Positions 1-8,265 of a stretch of 64,000 nt of DNA are shown here, piece by piece. The notes under the pieces were generated by a model. The model did not search any database, was not told the DNA's origin, and worked only from the letters and a program-made list of their open reading frames with translations. Position numbers and translations under genes: made by a program. Origin of the DNA: Lentilitoribacter sp039986595 (GTDB taxonomy: Bacteria > Pseudomonadota > Alphaproteobacteria > Rhizobiales > Rhizobiaceae); NCBI GenBank assembly GCA_039986595.1, contig JBDWQJ010000007.1:62001-126000 (forward strand), in the 5' to 3' direction. Numbering within the stretch: position 1 is the first letter of the stretch; each line of letters begins with the position of its first letter.

Positions 1-569
1 ATAAAAGCGGTTCCCGTCTTGTCCGCATATCGTTTGAGCATGAGAATTTGTGTGTCTAATGTTGAATTGTCCCGCTTTTGATCCAGTAGTTGTAAATAAT
101 CAATAATGACGATCGAATTTCTGTGAGTAGGATTAATCCGGTTGATAATGTGTTCGGCACATATCTCATCAGATGTATCAATCTTCAAAGAATGGGCTGG
201 TGTATTAAACTGTACACCCAGATTTGAAATGGCAGTTTTGATCTCATTTACATTGTAATCAAGGCTAAAAATATAACCCATTTTTCCAATAGTTTCACTT
301 AATGTCGCGAGTTCTAGCGCGAGAAGAGTTTTACCGTGTCCCGGTCGCGCGGCAATTATTACCATATCACCTGGTAGAATTTTTGATAGGAGCTCTATTG
401 CTGGCGTTGATTTTGAATAACATGAGGACAGATGCCCCCAACTTCTAAATCCTTCAGAAATAGCGATTTGATCAAGAGTTTCGTTGAGTTTTAACCCCTT
501 GGATCTGGCATTGAGTTTAGCTTGGCGCTTAAGCTTGTAAATCGGTGATGATAGTTTCACTTTGAACAT
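1..569 (-). CDS. DnaB-like helicase-domain ATPase, 3' end outside window
   Basis: The reverse strand reads open from an ATG at 569 to the window edge (189 codons). After about 65 residues of unassigned N-terminus come a Walker A motif (ARPGHGKT) and, about 75 residues on, a Walker B-like stretch IVIIDYLQLL, the arrangement of the DnaB C-terminal RecA-fold helicase domain. The N-terminal DnaB domain that binds primase is not present, so this is a stand-alone helicase-domain protein rather than the replicative helicase. The start is uncertain: AAGAGG abuts the ATG, a stronger AAGGAGGG lies about 22 nt upstream, and an in-frame GTG exists at 608. Product role is unknown; the fold call is solid, function is inference. 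Confidence 0.7.
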   Translation of the reverse strand, partial: MFKVKLSSPIYKLKRQAKLNARSKGLKLNETLDQIAISEGFRSWGHLSSCYSKSTPAIELLSKILPGDMVIIAARPGHGKTLLALELATLSETIGKMGYIFSLDYNVNEIKTAISNLGVQFNTPAHSLKIDTSDEICAEHIINRINPTHRNSIVIIDYLQLLDQKRDNSTLDTQILMLKRYADKTGTAF

Positions 570-778
570 CCTCTTATAAGCAATTTGCCGGTCCCTCCTT
601 ACGTTCACGCTTAATCAGATTAGCTTCAAATTATCATCACTCTACATTTTAAATGCTGCCCCAGTGGAGGGAGGAGGCCCGAGCAAGGCCGAATCATAAT
701 TTATCATTGTATATCTATTTCCTCAACTAAAGTTGGGTGGTTACGTCAAAGGTTTTGGAGCTAAAAATAGTGTTTATT

Positions 779-1687
779 TTAAGTTGGAGATGCAACTTGT
801 CGCCTAACATGTTCTTTAAAATCAAGGAGCAGTTTTGTTTCAAGCTGGTCATTTAGAGTGATCATGTTCACCGTGTTGATTGGGCTAGGTAAATCTATTG
901 GCATAGGCACTAAGCCGCTTGGCCTTTTGGTGTGAATGGCATAGCTCGGTAGAACAGTGAGAAAATCGGTGATACGTAGCGTCTCCAAAACTGCACCGGC
1001 GGCTTCGGTTTGAAACGCTAATCGTATTTGCTTAACACCCAAAAGCTTCAGGGCATTTTCCATGTCTGTGCGCAAAACACTTCGTTCAGAATGAGCGATC
1101 CATGTTGTGTCACTCAAATCTTGCACGGTAATGGCTTTTTTGCTCAATAATGGGTGGTCTTTGCGACCAACAATTTTATTCTGGTCATTAAATAAAGGTT
1201 CAATATTTAGGTCGGTGCCACTGACATTGGACATTTTCGCGGGGCCTAAAATGATATCAATTTTATTCTGAAAAAGCTGTTCTTGAAGCGCGGTATAATA
1301 ATCAGCAATTAAATCAATGCGGACCTCGGGGCGTTGTTCGATAAAACTGGCAATGGTTTCCGTCATCAATCGTTCACATAAAAAACGCGGTGCTCCGATT
1401 TTCAAAACGCCGGAAAACCCGCTTTTACCGAGATCAACAAATTCTAATGATCTTAGTCGTGCTGAGCGTATCACACGTCCCTGACTTGATAATTCATGAC
1501 CGATATCGGTTAAACGCAAGGGCCTTTTTGTGCGTTTAAAAACCGGCATGCCGATGCGCGCTTCTAACGTGGCAACCATACGACTGAGCGCTGGTTGCGA
1601 CATATTTAATTCATTTGCCGCTGCTTGGAAGGTCCCTTTGTCGACAATGACGGACAGCTGTTCGAGGTGACGAGGATCTAAGAACAT
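779..1687 (-). CDS. LysR-family transcriptional regulator
   Basis: A 302-residue LysR-type regulator. Residues 4-62 form the winged helix-turn-helix (TFQAAANELNMSQPALSRMV is the recognition region) and the rest is the periplasmic-binding-protein-like effector domain. It is divergent from the adjacent TRAP transporter/sulfatase operon with 115 bp between the starts, the classic arrangement in which a LysR protein activates its neighbour in response to a substrate or intermediate. The effector is unknown; by position it should be linked to the compound taken up by the TRAP system. Confidence 0.9.
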   Translation of the reverse strand: MFLDPRHLEQLSVIVDKGTFQAAANELNMSQPALSRMVATLEARIGMPVFKRTKRPLRLTDIGHELSSQGRVIRSARLRSLEFVDLGKSGFSGVLKIGAPRFLCERLMTETIASFIEQRPEVRIDLIADYYTALQEQLFQNKIDIILGPAKMSNVSGTDLNIEPLFNDQNKIVGRKDHPLLSKKAITVQDLSDTTWIAHSERSVLRTDMENALKLLGVKQIRLAFQTEAAGAVLETLRITDFLTVLPSYAIHTKRPSGLVPMPIDLPSPINTVNMITLNDQLETKLLLDFKEHVRRQVASPT

Positions 1688-1766
1688 ATCATTTGCTTAT
1701 ATTAATTTATCGAAATATTATTGGACTGTTATGTTGCTGTAGTCAATACTTGACCTCAGATAGTCA

Positions 1767-1780
1767 TTTCCATCTGGAAA
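1767..1780. promoter_or_regulatory. 14-bp inverted repeat before dctP start
   Basis: TTTCCA and TGGAAA flank a TC centre, ending 11 bp before the Shine-Dalgarno GGGAGGA of the TRAP binding-protein gene. It lies in the divergent LysR/TRAP gap, so it could be an operator or a leader hairpin. Seen in sequence; function is inference. Confidence 0.3.
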
Positions 1781-1802
1781 GACATATGTTTGGGAGGACA
1801 TA

Positions 1803-2828
1803 ATGAAATACAATTCAACTTTATTGGGCTTAACAGCCGCTTTGGTCATGTCTACCGCGCCAAATATTGCGCAGGCGAAAACGCGATTGATCGTAAATTG
1901 TTTTTGGCCATCTCAACACTTTGTGTGTCAAAAGGTGTTGCCTGGCTGGTTGGAAGAAGTAGAGAAAGTAACGGAAGGCAGAGTGGTTGGTAACATTCCA
2001 CCGAAATCTGTCGCTCCACCGCCAGAGCAGCTTGGCTCTGTTGAAAAAGGTATTGTTGATGCTGCGGTTCAGTTTAATGGATTAATCGGTAATCGCGTCA
2101 ATGGTGCGCTGACGGCTATGCAGCCATTTGTTGGCTCGTTTAATGGTCCAGCCATGACGCAGGCAGCATGGGAAACTCAAGAAAAATTCTATCCAAATGA
2201 ATTTGATAGCGTAGAGTTGTTAGCGCAATGGGTGATCACACCTGGTCGATTATTCTCAACAACTGATACGCCGGTCGTGACACTAGAAGATTTCACTTCT
2301 CGGAAAGTTTGGGCTTTGCCTGGTCCGCTTGCCAATATCGGTAAATCGCTTGGTGCTGGGGTTGTATCGTCGCCTGCGGTGAAGTCTAACGAAATTATTT
2401 CGCGCGGTGTTGTTGACGCGCATTTGGGACTTGGTGGTGACGCGATAAAAGCGTTCCAAGTGGTTCCCTACTCAAAATCTATGACGAAGTTTACAAAGCC
2501 ATTGTACACCACAACGTTTTCCTTTGTGATCAATAAGGGGAAATGGGCTGAAATTTCTGAGGAAGATCAAGCAGCAATTCGCGCCATCAGCCAAGAAAAA
2601 GTTGGTATGACAGCCTCTGCCACATGGGACATGGTTAGCGGCTCTGTCTATGCAACTTTTGATGAATTAAACATTGAAGTTGTTGATGCGGCTGCAGATC
2701 TTGAATCTGCATTTATGGATGCAGCAAAACCAATCACCGCTAGTTGGATTTCGAAAGCTACAGATGCAGGGATTGATGCAGCTGGAGCACTTGAGTTTTA
2801 TAAAAAACGCTTGGCGGAACTTAATTAA
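1803..2828 (+). CDS. dctP: TRAP transporter substrate-binding protein (DctP family)
   Basis: Periplasmic solute receptor of a tripartite ATP-independent periplasmic transporter, 341 residues. A Sec signal peptide ends at about residue 25 (NIAQA, then K), followed by a DctP fold. The ATG at 1803 has GGGAGGA five bases upstream. The stop overlaps the start of the small permease by one base (TAATG), so the three TRAP genes are translationally coupled and there is no room for a hairpin, unlike the other binding-protein genes here. Ligand unknown; coupling to a sulfatase-like hydrolase suggests a sulfate ester, sulfonate or related organic anion, but that is inference. Confidence 0.9.
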   Translation: MKYNSTLLGLTAALVMSTAPNIAQAKTRLIVNCFWPSQHFVCQKVLPGWLEEVEKVTEGRVVGNIPPKSVAPPPEQLGSVEKGIVDAAVQFNGLIGNRVNGALTAMQPFVGSFNGPAMTQAAWETQEKFYPNEFDSVELLAQWVITPGRLFSTTDTPVVTLEDFTSRKVWALPGPLANIGKSLGAGVVSSPAVKSNEIISRGVVDAHLGLGGDAIKAFQVVPYSKSMTKFTKPLYTTTFSFVINKGKWAEISEEDQAAIRAISQEKVGMTASATWDMVSGSVYATFDELNIEVVDAAADLESAFMDAAKPITASWISKATDAGIDAAGALEFYKKRLAELN

Positions 2829-3352
2829 TGACGGGATCCTCCCAGACTTCAAGCGGTGTGAGAAGGCTTTTTTATCGCTCTATCACAGCGCTTGAAACAT
2901 TTTCTAGTTCGGTTATTTTTATCATGATGTTTCTCACATTTGCAGATGTGATCGGGCGCTATGTTTTAAACAAGCCAATCTTTGGTGCGTCCGAAATGAT
3001 CTCTGCTTTACTAGCTCTGGCGATATTTTCGGGCTTGGGTGTCACCAACGCCCGTGATGAGCATATTATGGTTGAGCTATTTATCGAGCCAACGAGAAAG
3101 CTTTTAAGTCCTTTTATATACGAAATTGTCATTCAAGCATTCTCGGTAAGCGCAATGTTACTTATTGCTGTCGTGTTGTTTGAGCATGCTTTGGAATCCT
3201 ACACATTAAACTCATTAACAGTGGTGTTGGAATTGCCGCTTTATTATGTCACGGGCTCAATCGCACTTCTGGCTCTAATCAGCGTTATTTCTCAGATGAT
3301 AGGTATCTATTACAAATTCCATGACCTGCGTAATTCGGATGTAAAAAAATGA
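2828..3352 (+). CDS. dctQ: TRAP transporter small permease (DctQ family)
   Basis: A 174-residue membrane protein with four hydrophobic segments, the usual size and topology of DctQ. It carries the typical early segment around FADVIGRYVLNKPIFGASEM. It joins the large permease in the inner membrane to form the Na+-coupled translocator. The start overlaps the dctP stop and its own stop overlaps the dctM start (ATGA), indicating one tightly coupled operon. Confidence 0.9.
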   Translation: MTGSSQTSSGVRRLFYRSITALETFSSSVIFIMMFLTFADVIGRYVLNKPIFGASEMISALLALAIFSGLGVTNARDEHIMVELFIEPTRKLLSPFIYEIVIQAFSVSAMLLIAVVLFEHALESYTLNSLTVVLELPLYYVTGSIALLALISVISQMIGIYYKFHDLRNSDVKK

Positions 3353-4644
3353 TAACTGCTTTACTGGGTTTCGCAGCTTTAATTGCGTTGTGCTTTTTTG
3401 GTTTTCGCGTTGGTTTTGCGACACTTATCGTTGGGTTCGTTGGCTTTGCAATTGAGCGAGGTACAAGCGCATCTCTTGCCATGGTCGCACAACAAGTTGC
3501 CGAAGATGCTCAAAACTATAATCTCTCCGTGATACCGTTGTTTATCTTAATGGGTATATTTGTTTATCGCTCCAATATCAGTGATGATCTTTATGATGCA
3601 GCCTATGCCGCCTTAGGACGATTTAAGGGCGGGTTAGCGCTTGCAACAGTCATTGCTTGTGGAGGTTTTTCAGCCGTTTGTGGATCGACATTAGCCACTG
3701 CAGCAACCATGTCAAAAGTTGCTATGCCTCAAATGAAGGGCTTTAAATACAAGGACAGCCTAGCCGCAGGTACAATTGCAGCAGGAGGTACGCTTGGCAT
3801 TATGATACCGCCATCGGTCCCACTTGTCATCTACGGCATCACCGCAGAGCAAGACATTGGGCTGCTGTTTATTGCAGGGATCATACCAGGTATCTTATTG
3901 GTTCTGTTGTTTTTGTTGGCTGTGATGATAACCGTTTATCGAGATCCAAGTTCAGCACCCGATGCAGCTGATTTGGACCCTGTCAGAAAAAAACAAGCTA
4001 TCCGCGGCACAACTCCAGTTCTCGTTCTTTTTGTTATTGTTTTGGGCGGCATATATGGAGGTGTTTTCACAGCAACAGAAGCATCGGGAATTGGTGCGTT
4101 TGGTGCGGCCGTGATCGCCTATTTGCGCGGCTATTTACGAAGCTATGAAGAATGGCGCAGCTGCCTTGTTGAAGCGGCGATTACCACCTCAAAGATTTTC
4201 ATTGTTTTGTTTGGAGCCGTGGTGTTCGCGCAATTTATCAATCTGTCTGGTATGCCATATGATCTGTTAGATCTCGTTGATGAATTGCAGATGGGGCCGC
4301 TACAACTCGTTGCTTTTATTTGTTTTATTGCATTGCTGATGGGAATGGTATTTGAGTCTATCGGTATTGTTGTTCTGTTGGTGCCTGTATTTTTACCTGC
4401 GGTTTCTATTCTCGGTGTTGATATGATTTGGTTCGGTATCATCATCGTATTAGTAACGGAAATTGGGCTCATCACGCCGCCGATTGGTATGAATGCCTTC
4501 GTGGTGAAATCGGTGTTACCGGATGTTCGCTTGCTCGATATTTTTCGTGGTGTCGTGCCTTATATCTTCGCTTTGTTAATAGGGTTGCTGCTGGTGTTTT
4601 TCTTCCCATCAATTGCAACTTTCTTGCCTGAAATTTCTAGGTGA
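3349..4644 (+). CDS. dctM: TRAP transporter large permease (DctM family)
   Basis: A 431-residue polytopic membrane protein of normal DctM length, with conserved DctM patches such as GGFSAVCGSTLATAATMSKV and GTIAAGGTLGIMIPPSVPL. It is the ion-coupled transport subunit. It overlaps dctQ by four bases and is followed after three bases by the sulfatase-like gene, so transport and hydrolysis are probably co-transcribed. Confidence 0.93.
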   Translation: MITALLGFAALIALCFFGFRVGFATLIVGFVGFAIERGTSASLAMVAQQVAEDAQNYNLSVIPLFILMGIFVYRSNISDDLYDAAYAALGRFKGGLALATVIACGGFSAVCGSTLATAATMSKVAMPQMKGFKYKDSLAAGTIAAGGTLGIMIPPSVPLVIYGITAEQDIGLLFIAGIIPGILLVLLFLLAVMITVYRDPSSAPDAADLDPVRKKQAIRGTTPVLVLFVIVLGGIYGGVFTATEASGIGAFGAAVIAYLRGYLRSYEEWRSCLVEAAITTSKIFIVLFGAVVFAQFINLSGMPYDLLDLVDELQMGPLQLVAFICFIALLMGMVFESIGIVVLLVPVFLPAVSILGVDMIWFGIIIVLVTEIGLITPPIGMNAFVVKSVLPDVRLLDIFRGVVPYIFALLIGLLLVFFFPSIATFLPEISR

Positions 4645-4647
4645 TTT

Positions 4648-6240
4648 ATGACTGAAAAAATCAAAAATATTCTCTTCATTATGGCTGACCAATTACGGTG
4701 GGATTATCTCTCATGTTATGGTCATCCCCATCTTGATACGCCCAACATTGACAAGTTAGCTGCCAAAGGTGTGCGTTTTGATCGCGCCTATGTGCAGTCA
4801 CCCGTCTGTGGTCCATCGCGGGCATCTTTTTATACAGGCCGTACAGTTTTCAGTCATGGCTCGACATGGAACAAGGTCCCTTTGCCAATTGGTGAATTAA
4901 CGCTTGGGGATTATTTGCGTCCTTTAGGTGTCACAACCGCTGTTGTGGGTAAAACCCATATGACCCCAGATAAAGAAGGTATGGCACGGCTTGGTTTGAA
5001 CATGGAAACCGAGTTGGGTTGCTTGATCGGCGAACCTGGTTTCGATCCTTATGAGCGAGATGATGGATTACATCCAACACCCGGATTGCGCCTGCGTGGT
5101 GGTCAACTTCGGTATAATGATTATCTCAACGATCTTGGATATGAGGGGGAAAACCCTTGGAATGATTATGCCAATTCTGCTGAAGGACCCAATGGTGAGA
5201 TCCTTTCAGGGTGGGAATTAAAACATTCTTTGCTGCCAGCGCGCGTGAAAGAAGAGCATTCTGAGACGGCTTATATGACCAATCGTGCCATGGATTTCAT
5301 ATCTGAAATGGGGGATAACCCGTGGCTTTGTCATTTAAGCTTTATCAAGCCCCATTGGCCTTATATGGCACCAGCGCCGTATCATAACATGTATGGGCCG
5401 GAGACGTTTATTCCTGTTAAGCGGCATGAAAGTGAGAAAAATCTCAATAGCACCAACCCTGTCATGCAGGCTTTTCAAACCATGGAGGTGAGTGAAACTT
5501 TCTCAACCCCGGGGGTGCGAGAAACGGTACTACCAGCCTATATGGGGTTGATTAAGCAAATTGATGATCATCTTGGGCGGTTGTTTGATTGGCTTGAGCA
5601 AACCGGAAAAGATAAGGAAACGATGATCGTTGTAACCTCAGATCATGGGGACTATTTGGGTGATCATTGGATGGGTGAAAAAGAATTATTTCACGAAGAA
5701 TCCGTACGCGTTCCGATGATCATTTATGACCCACGAGACTGCGCAGATAAAAGTCGGGGAACGGTTTCTAATGCGATGGTGGAGGCTATAGATTTAGTGC
5801 CGACATTTATGGAAGCCACTGGTGCGCCATCTGCATCTCATCGCATTGAAGGATGTTCGCTTGTGCCGTTGTTAAAGGGTGAGACACCAAGCGAGTGGCG
5901 CAATGCCGTATTCTCAGAGATTGATTATGCCTTTTACGCAGCGCGTGAAACGTTGAATTTGGGTGCGTCTGATGCGCGGGGATATATGATCCGAACTGAA
6001 GATTGGAAATATGTCTATTTCAAAGGCTTCCCACCGCAACTGTTTGATCTTAAAAACGATCCGGATGAATTTAGTGATTTAGGGATCTCACCTGATCACG
6101 CAGATATTAGATCAAAGATGTATGATCTATTGGTTCAGCGATTATTAGATCGCAAAAACCGTGTCACAATGACCGATGAACATGTTTTGGGTGTGCGTGC
6201 TGGTGAAGGAAGTAGCGGTATTAAAATTGGCAAATGGTAA
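4648..6240 (+). CDS. Type I sulfatase / phosphonate monoester hydrolase-like enzyme
   Basis: A 530-residue alkaline-phosphatase-superfamily hydrolase with the formylglycine signature C-x-P-S-R at C54 (VCGPSRASFYTGR), metal ligand D14, and the second metal site D332-H333 in SDHGDYLGD. The C-terminal half, including the APYHNMY region and the ..YKYVYFKGFPPQLFDL.. stretch, resembles the arylsulfatase/phosphonate monoester hydrolase subgroup more than classical arylsulfatases. There is no signal peptide, so hydrolysis is probably cytoplasmic after TRAP uptake. Activation would need a formylglycine-generating enzyme, not seen here. Substrate class (sulfate ester versus phosphonate or phosphate ester) cannot be decided from sequence alone. 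Confidence 0.85.
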   Translation: MTEKIKNILFIMADQLRWDYLSCYGHPHLDTPNIDKLAAKGVRFDRAYVQSPVCGPSRASFYTGRTVFSHGSTWNKVPLPIGELTLGDYLRPLGVTTAVVGKTHMTPDKEGMARLGLNMETELGCLIGEPGFDPYERDDGLHPTPGLRLRGGQLRYNDYLNDLGYEGENPWNDYANSAEGPNGEILSGWELKHSLLPARVKEEHSETAYMTNRAMDFISEMGDNPWLCHLSFIKPHWPYMAPAPYHNMYGPETFIPVKRHESEKNLNSTNPVMQAFQTMEVSETFSTPGVRETVLPAYMGLIKQIDDHLGRLFDWLEQTGKDKETMIVVTSDHGDYLGDHWMGEKELFHEESVRVPMIIYDPRDCADKSRGTVSNAMVEAIDLVPTFMEATGAPSASHRIEGCSLVPLLKGETPSEWRNAVFSEIDYAFYAARETLNLGASDARGYMIRTEDWKYVYFKGFPPQLFDLKNDPDEFSDLGISPDHADIRSKMYDLLVQRLLDRKNRVTMTDEHVLGVRAGEGSSGIKIGKW

Positions 6241-6283
6241 TCGCTAAGATATTGATACCGCTAAATTTATTGAGGGAAAGGCG

Positions 6284-7210
6284 CTAGAGCTCGTGTGCCC
6301 AAGGTGGGTTAGCACCTGACCTGGATACGGTGATAGCCGCAACTTTTGATGCAAATGTCATCGCTTGTTTGAGCTGTTCATCATTTAAGTTTTTAAGCGC
6401 TGGTTTTGATAAAAGATCAAGTTCTGAAAGTTTTGCTAATAACCCGCCATTAAAGCTGTCACCGGCACCAACTGTGTCAGCAACTTTGACCTTTTCAATT
6501 GAAATATCAACTGATTTGCCATCACCGTAAAACCCTGTTGATCCATCCTCACCCTTGGTAAGAACGACCAATGATGCGCCTGCATTTAAAATCATGTTCG
6601 CTGCAGTATTCAACGATGCAGCATCTGGATAAATCCAGCTTAGATCTTCATCTGAAATTTTAACAATGTCACAAACGCTGAAGAGTTTTTCCAAACGGGC
6701 TCTATATTTTACTTCATCTGAAATGAAGGTCGTGCGAATATTCGGATCTAGCATAATAACAGAATTATCGGCCATTTTAGCTGCGAGTGCAGCATAGCTT
6801 TCACCTGATGGTTCGCTTGCCAAGCTTATACCGCCAAAATAATATGCGGACGCCGGCTCCTCTATGGATGGAAAATCTTCAAACTGAACCATGCGGCCAG
6901 CTGAGTTTTCATCAAAGAACGAATAGGACGCTTGACCATCTTTAAGCTCGACGAAGGCAAGCGTTGTCGGGCGTGAACTTCTAGCTAGTAGTGATGTATC
7001 TACTTTGCTGGTTTTTAAATCTCTAACAAGCTGCTGCCCGAACATGTCTTCAGAGATGCCGGAAATAAGTCCGACGTCCGCGCCAAGTCGCCCAAGCGTG
7101 ATTGCAGTATTAAAAATTGCGCCACCGGAATGTGGTACAAATGCTGTCTGGTCATCATCAATGCCAATGGCAATCATGTCGACCAGCGCTTCGCCACAGC
7201 ATATGATCAT
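6284..7210 (-). CDS. mtlZ: PfkB-family fructokinase
   Basis: A 308-residue ribokinase/PfkB-family sugar kinase. It has the N-terminal GGA patch (PHSGGAIFNTAITLGRLG) and the C-terminal catalytic signature DTVGAGDSFNGG with catalytic base D251. It is the last gene of the leftward polyol operon and starts in a four-base overlap (ATGA) with the ABC ATPase gene. In this setting it should phosphorylate the fructose made by mannitol dehydrogenase to fructose 6-phosphate, as MtlZ does in the Rhodobacter polyol operon. The symbol is by context; substrate specificity is inferred. Confidence 0.8.
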   Translation of the reverse strand: MIICCGEALVDMIAIGIDDDQTAFVPHSGGAIFNTAITLGRLGADVGLISGISEDMFGQQLVRDLKTSKVDTSLLARSSRPTTLAFVELKDGQASYSFFDENSAGRMVQFEDFPSIEEPASAYYFGGISLASEPSGESYAALAAKMADNSVIMLDPNIRTTFISDEVKYRARLEKLFSVCDIVKISDEDLSWIYPDAASLNTAANMILNAGASLVVLTKGEDGSTGFYGDGKSVDISIEKVKVADTVGAGDSFNGGLLAKLSELDLLSKPALKNLNDEQLKQAMTFASKVAAITVSRSGANPPWAHEL

Positions 7211-8265
7211 GAAATGCGTTTCTCACTTTTTTCATCAAAATAGTGAACACGATCAGCATCAACTTTAAAATGCATGAGGTCACCACGTGAGAATTCTTCA
7301 AAATGCTCTGTTTTCACAATGAACTCTGAATTATCATCACGGATTAAGTGAGCAATGATATGGTCGCCAAGTTGCTCGATCAATTCAAGCTTGCCGCTGA
7401 TAACAGCCTCTGATTTCTTGCATGTTGTAAGATGCTCAGGACGGATACCAACAACTACACCGTTTTGTGGTGCTTCTTGTAAATCACCAACGCTTTTTCC
7501 ACCACCGATTGAGATAGATTTACCTGAAACTTTCGAGCTGAAAATGTTCATTGCCGGGCTACCGATAAACTGCGCAACAAACAAGTTGTCAGGTTTGGCG
7601 TATAAGTCCATTGGCTTACCCACTTGCTCAACATGACCAAGACGTAAGACAACAATTTTATCCGCAAGGGTCATCGCTTCGACCTGATCGTGCGTTACGT
7701 AAACCATAGTGGAGCCAAGACGCTCATGTAGACGCGCAATCTCTAGGCGTGTCTGACCACGTAGAGCAGCATCAAGGTTCGACAACGGCTCATCGAATAA
7801 GAACACCTCAGGCTCGCGAACAATAGCTCGTCCAATGGCAACGCGTTGGCGTTGCCCCCCCGATAAAGCCCGAGGTGTCCTATCTAGATAATCAACAATA
7901 TCAAGCACTTTAGCGGCTTGCTGTACACGACGATCAATTTCTTCTTTTGGTGTTTTGGCCTGCTTAAGACCAAATGCCATATTGTTGTAAACAGTCATAT
8001 GCGGGTACAGCGCATAGGTCTGGAACACCATTGCCACACCACGTTTAGAAGGTGCAACTTCATTAACGACCCGGTCGCCAATTGATATTTCGCCACCTGA
8101 AATTTCTTCAAGACCCGCAATCATGCGCAGCAATGTAGATTTACCGCAGCCTGAAGGGCCAACAAAAACGACAAACTCACCGTCTTCAATATCAAGGTCT
8201 ACACCATGCATGACCTCAATATCACCATAGGACTTAATCACATTTCTGATTGTTAAACCGGCCAT
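7207..8265 (-). CDS. smoK: Polyol ABC transporter ATP-binding protein (SmoK/UgpC type)
   Basis: A 352-residue MalK-type ATPase. Walker A GPSGCGKST is at residues 36-44, the signature LSGGQRQR follows, then Walker B FLFDEPLSNLD and a C-terminal TOBE/OB region (IRPEHL). It energises the import complex whose membrane and binding subunits lie upstream in the same operon. It overlaps the end of mtlK by 13 bp. It is a clear paralogue of the ATPase near 43 kb in the galactoside locus, with the same N-terminal spacing. Confidence 0.88.
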   Translation of the reverse strand: MAGLTIRNVIKSYGDIEVMHGVDLDIEDGEFVVFVGPSGCGKSTLLRMIAGLEEISGGEISIGDRVVNEVAPSKRGVAMVFQTYALYPHMTVYNNMAFGLKQAKTPKEEIDRRVQQAAKVLDIVDYLDRTPRALSGGQRQRVAIGRAIVREPEVFLFDEPLSNLDAALRGQTRLEIARLHERLGSTMVYVTHDQVEAMTLADKIVVLRLGHVEQVGKPMDLYAKPDNLFVAQFIGSPAMNIFSSKVSGKSISIGGGKSVGDLQEAPQNGVVVGIRPEHLTTCKKSEAVISGKLELIEQLGDHIIAHLIRDDNSEFIVKTEHFEEFSRGDLMHFKVDADRVHYFDEKSEKRIS

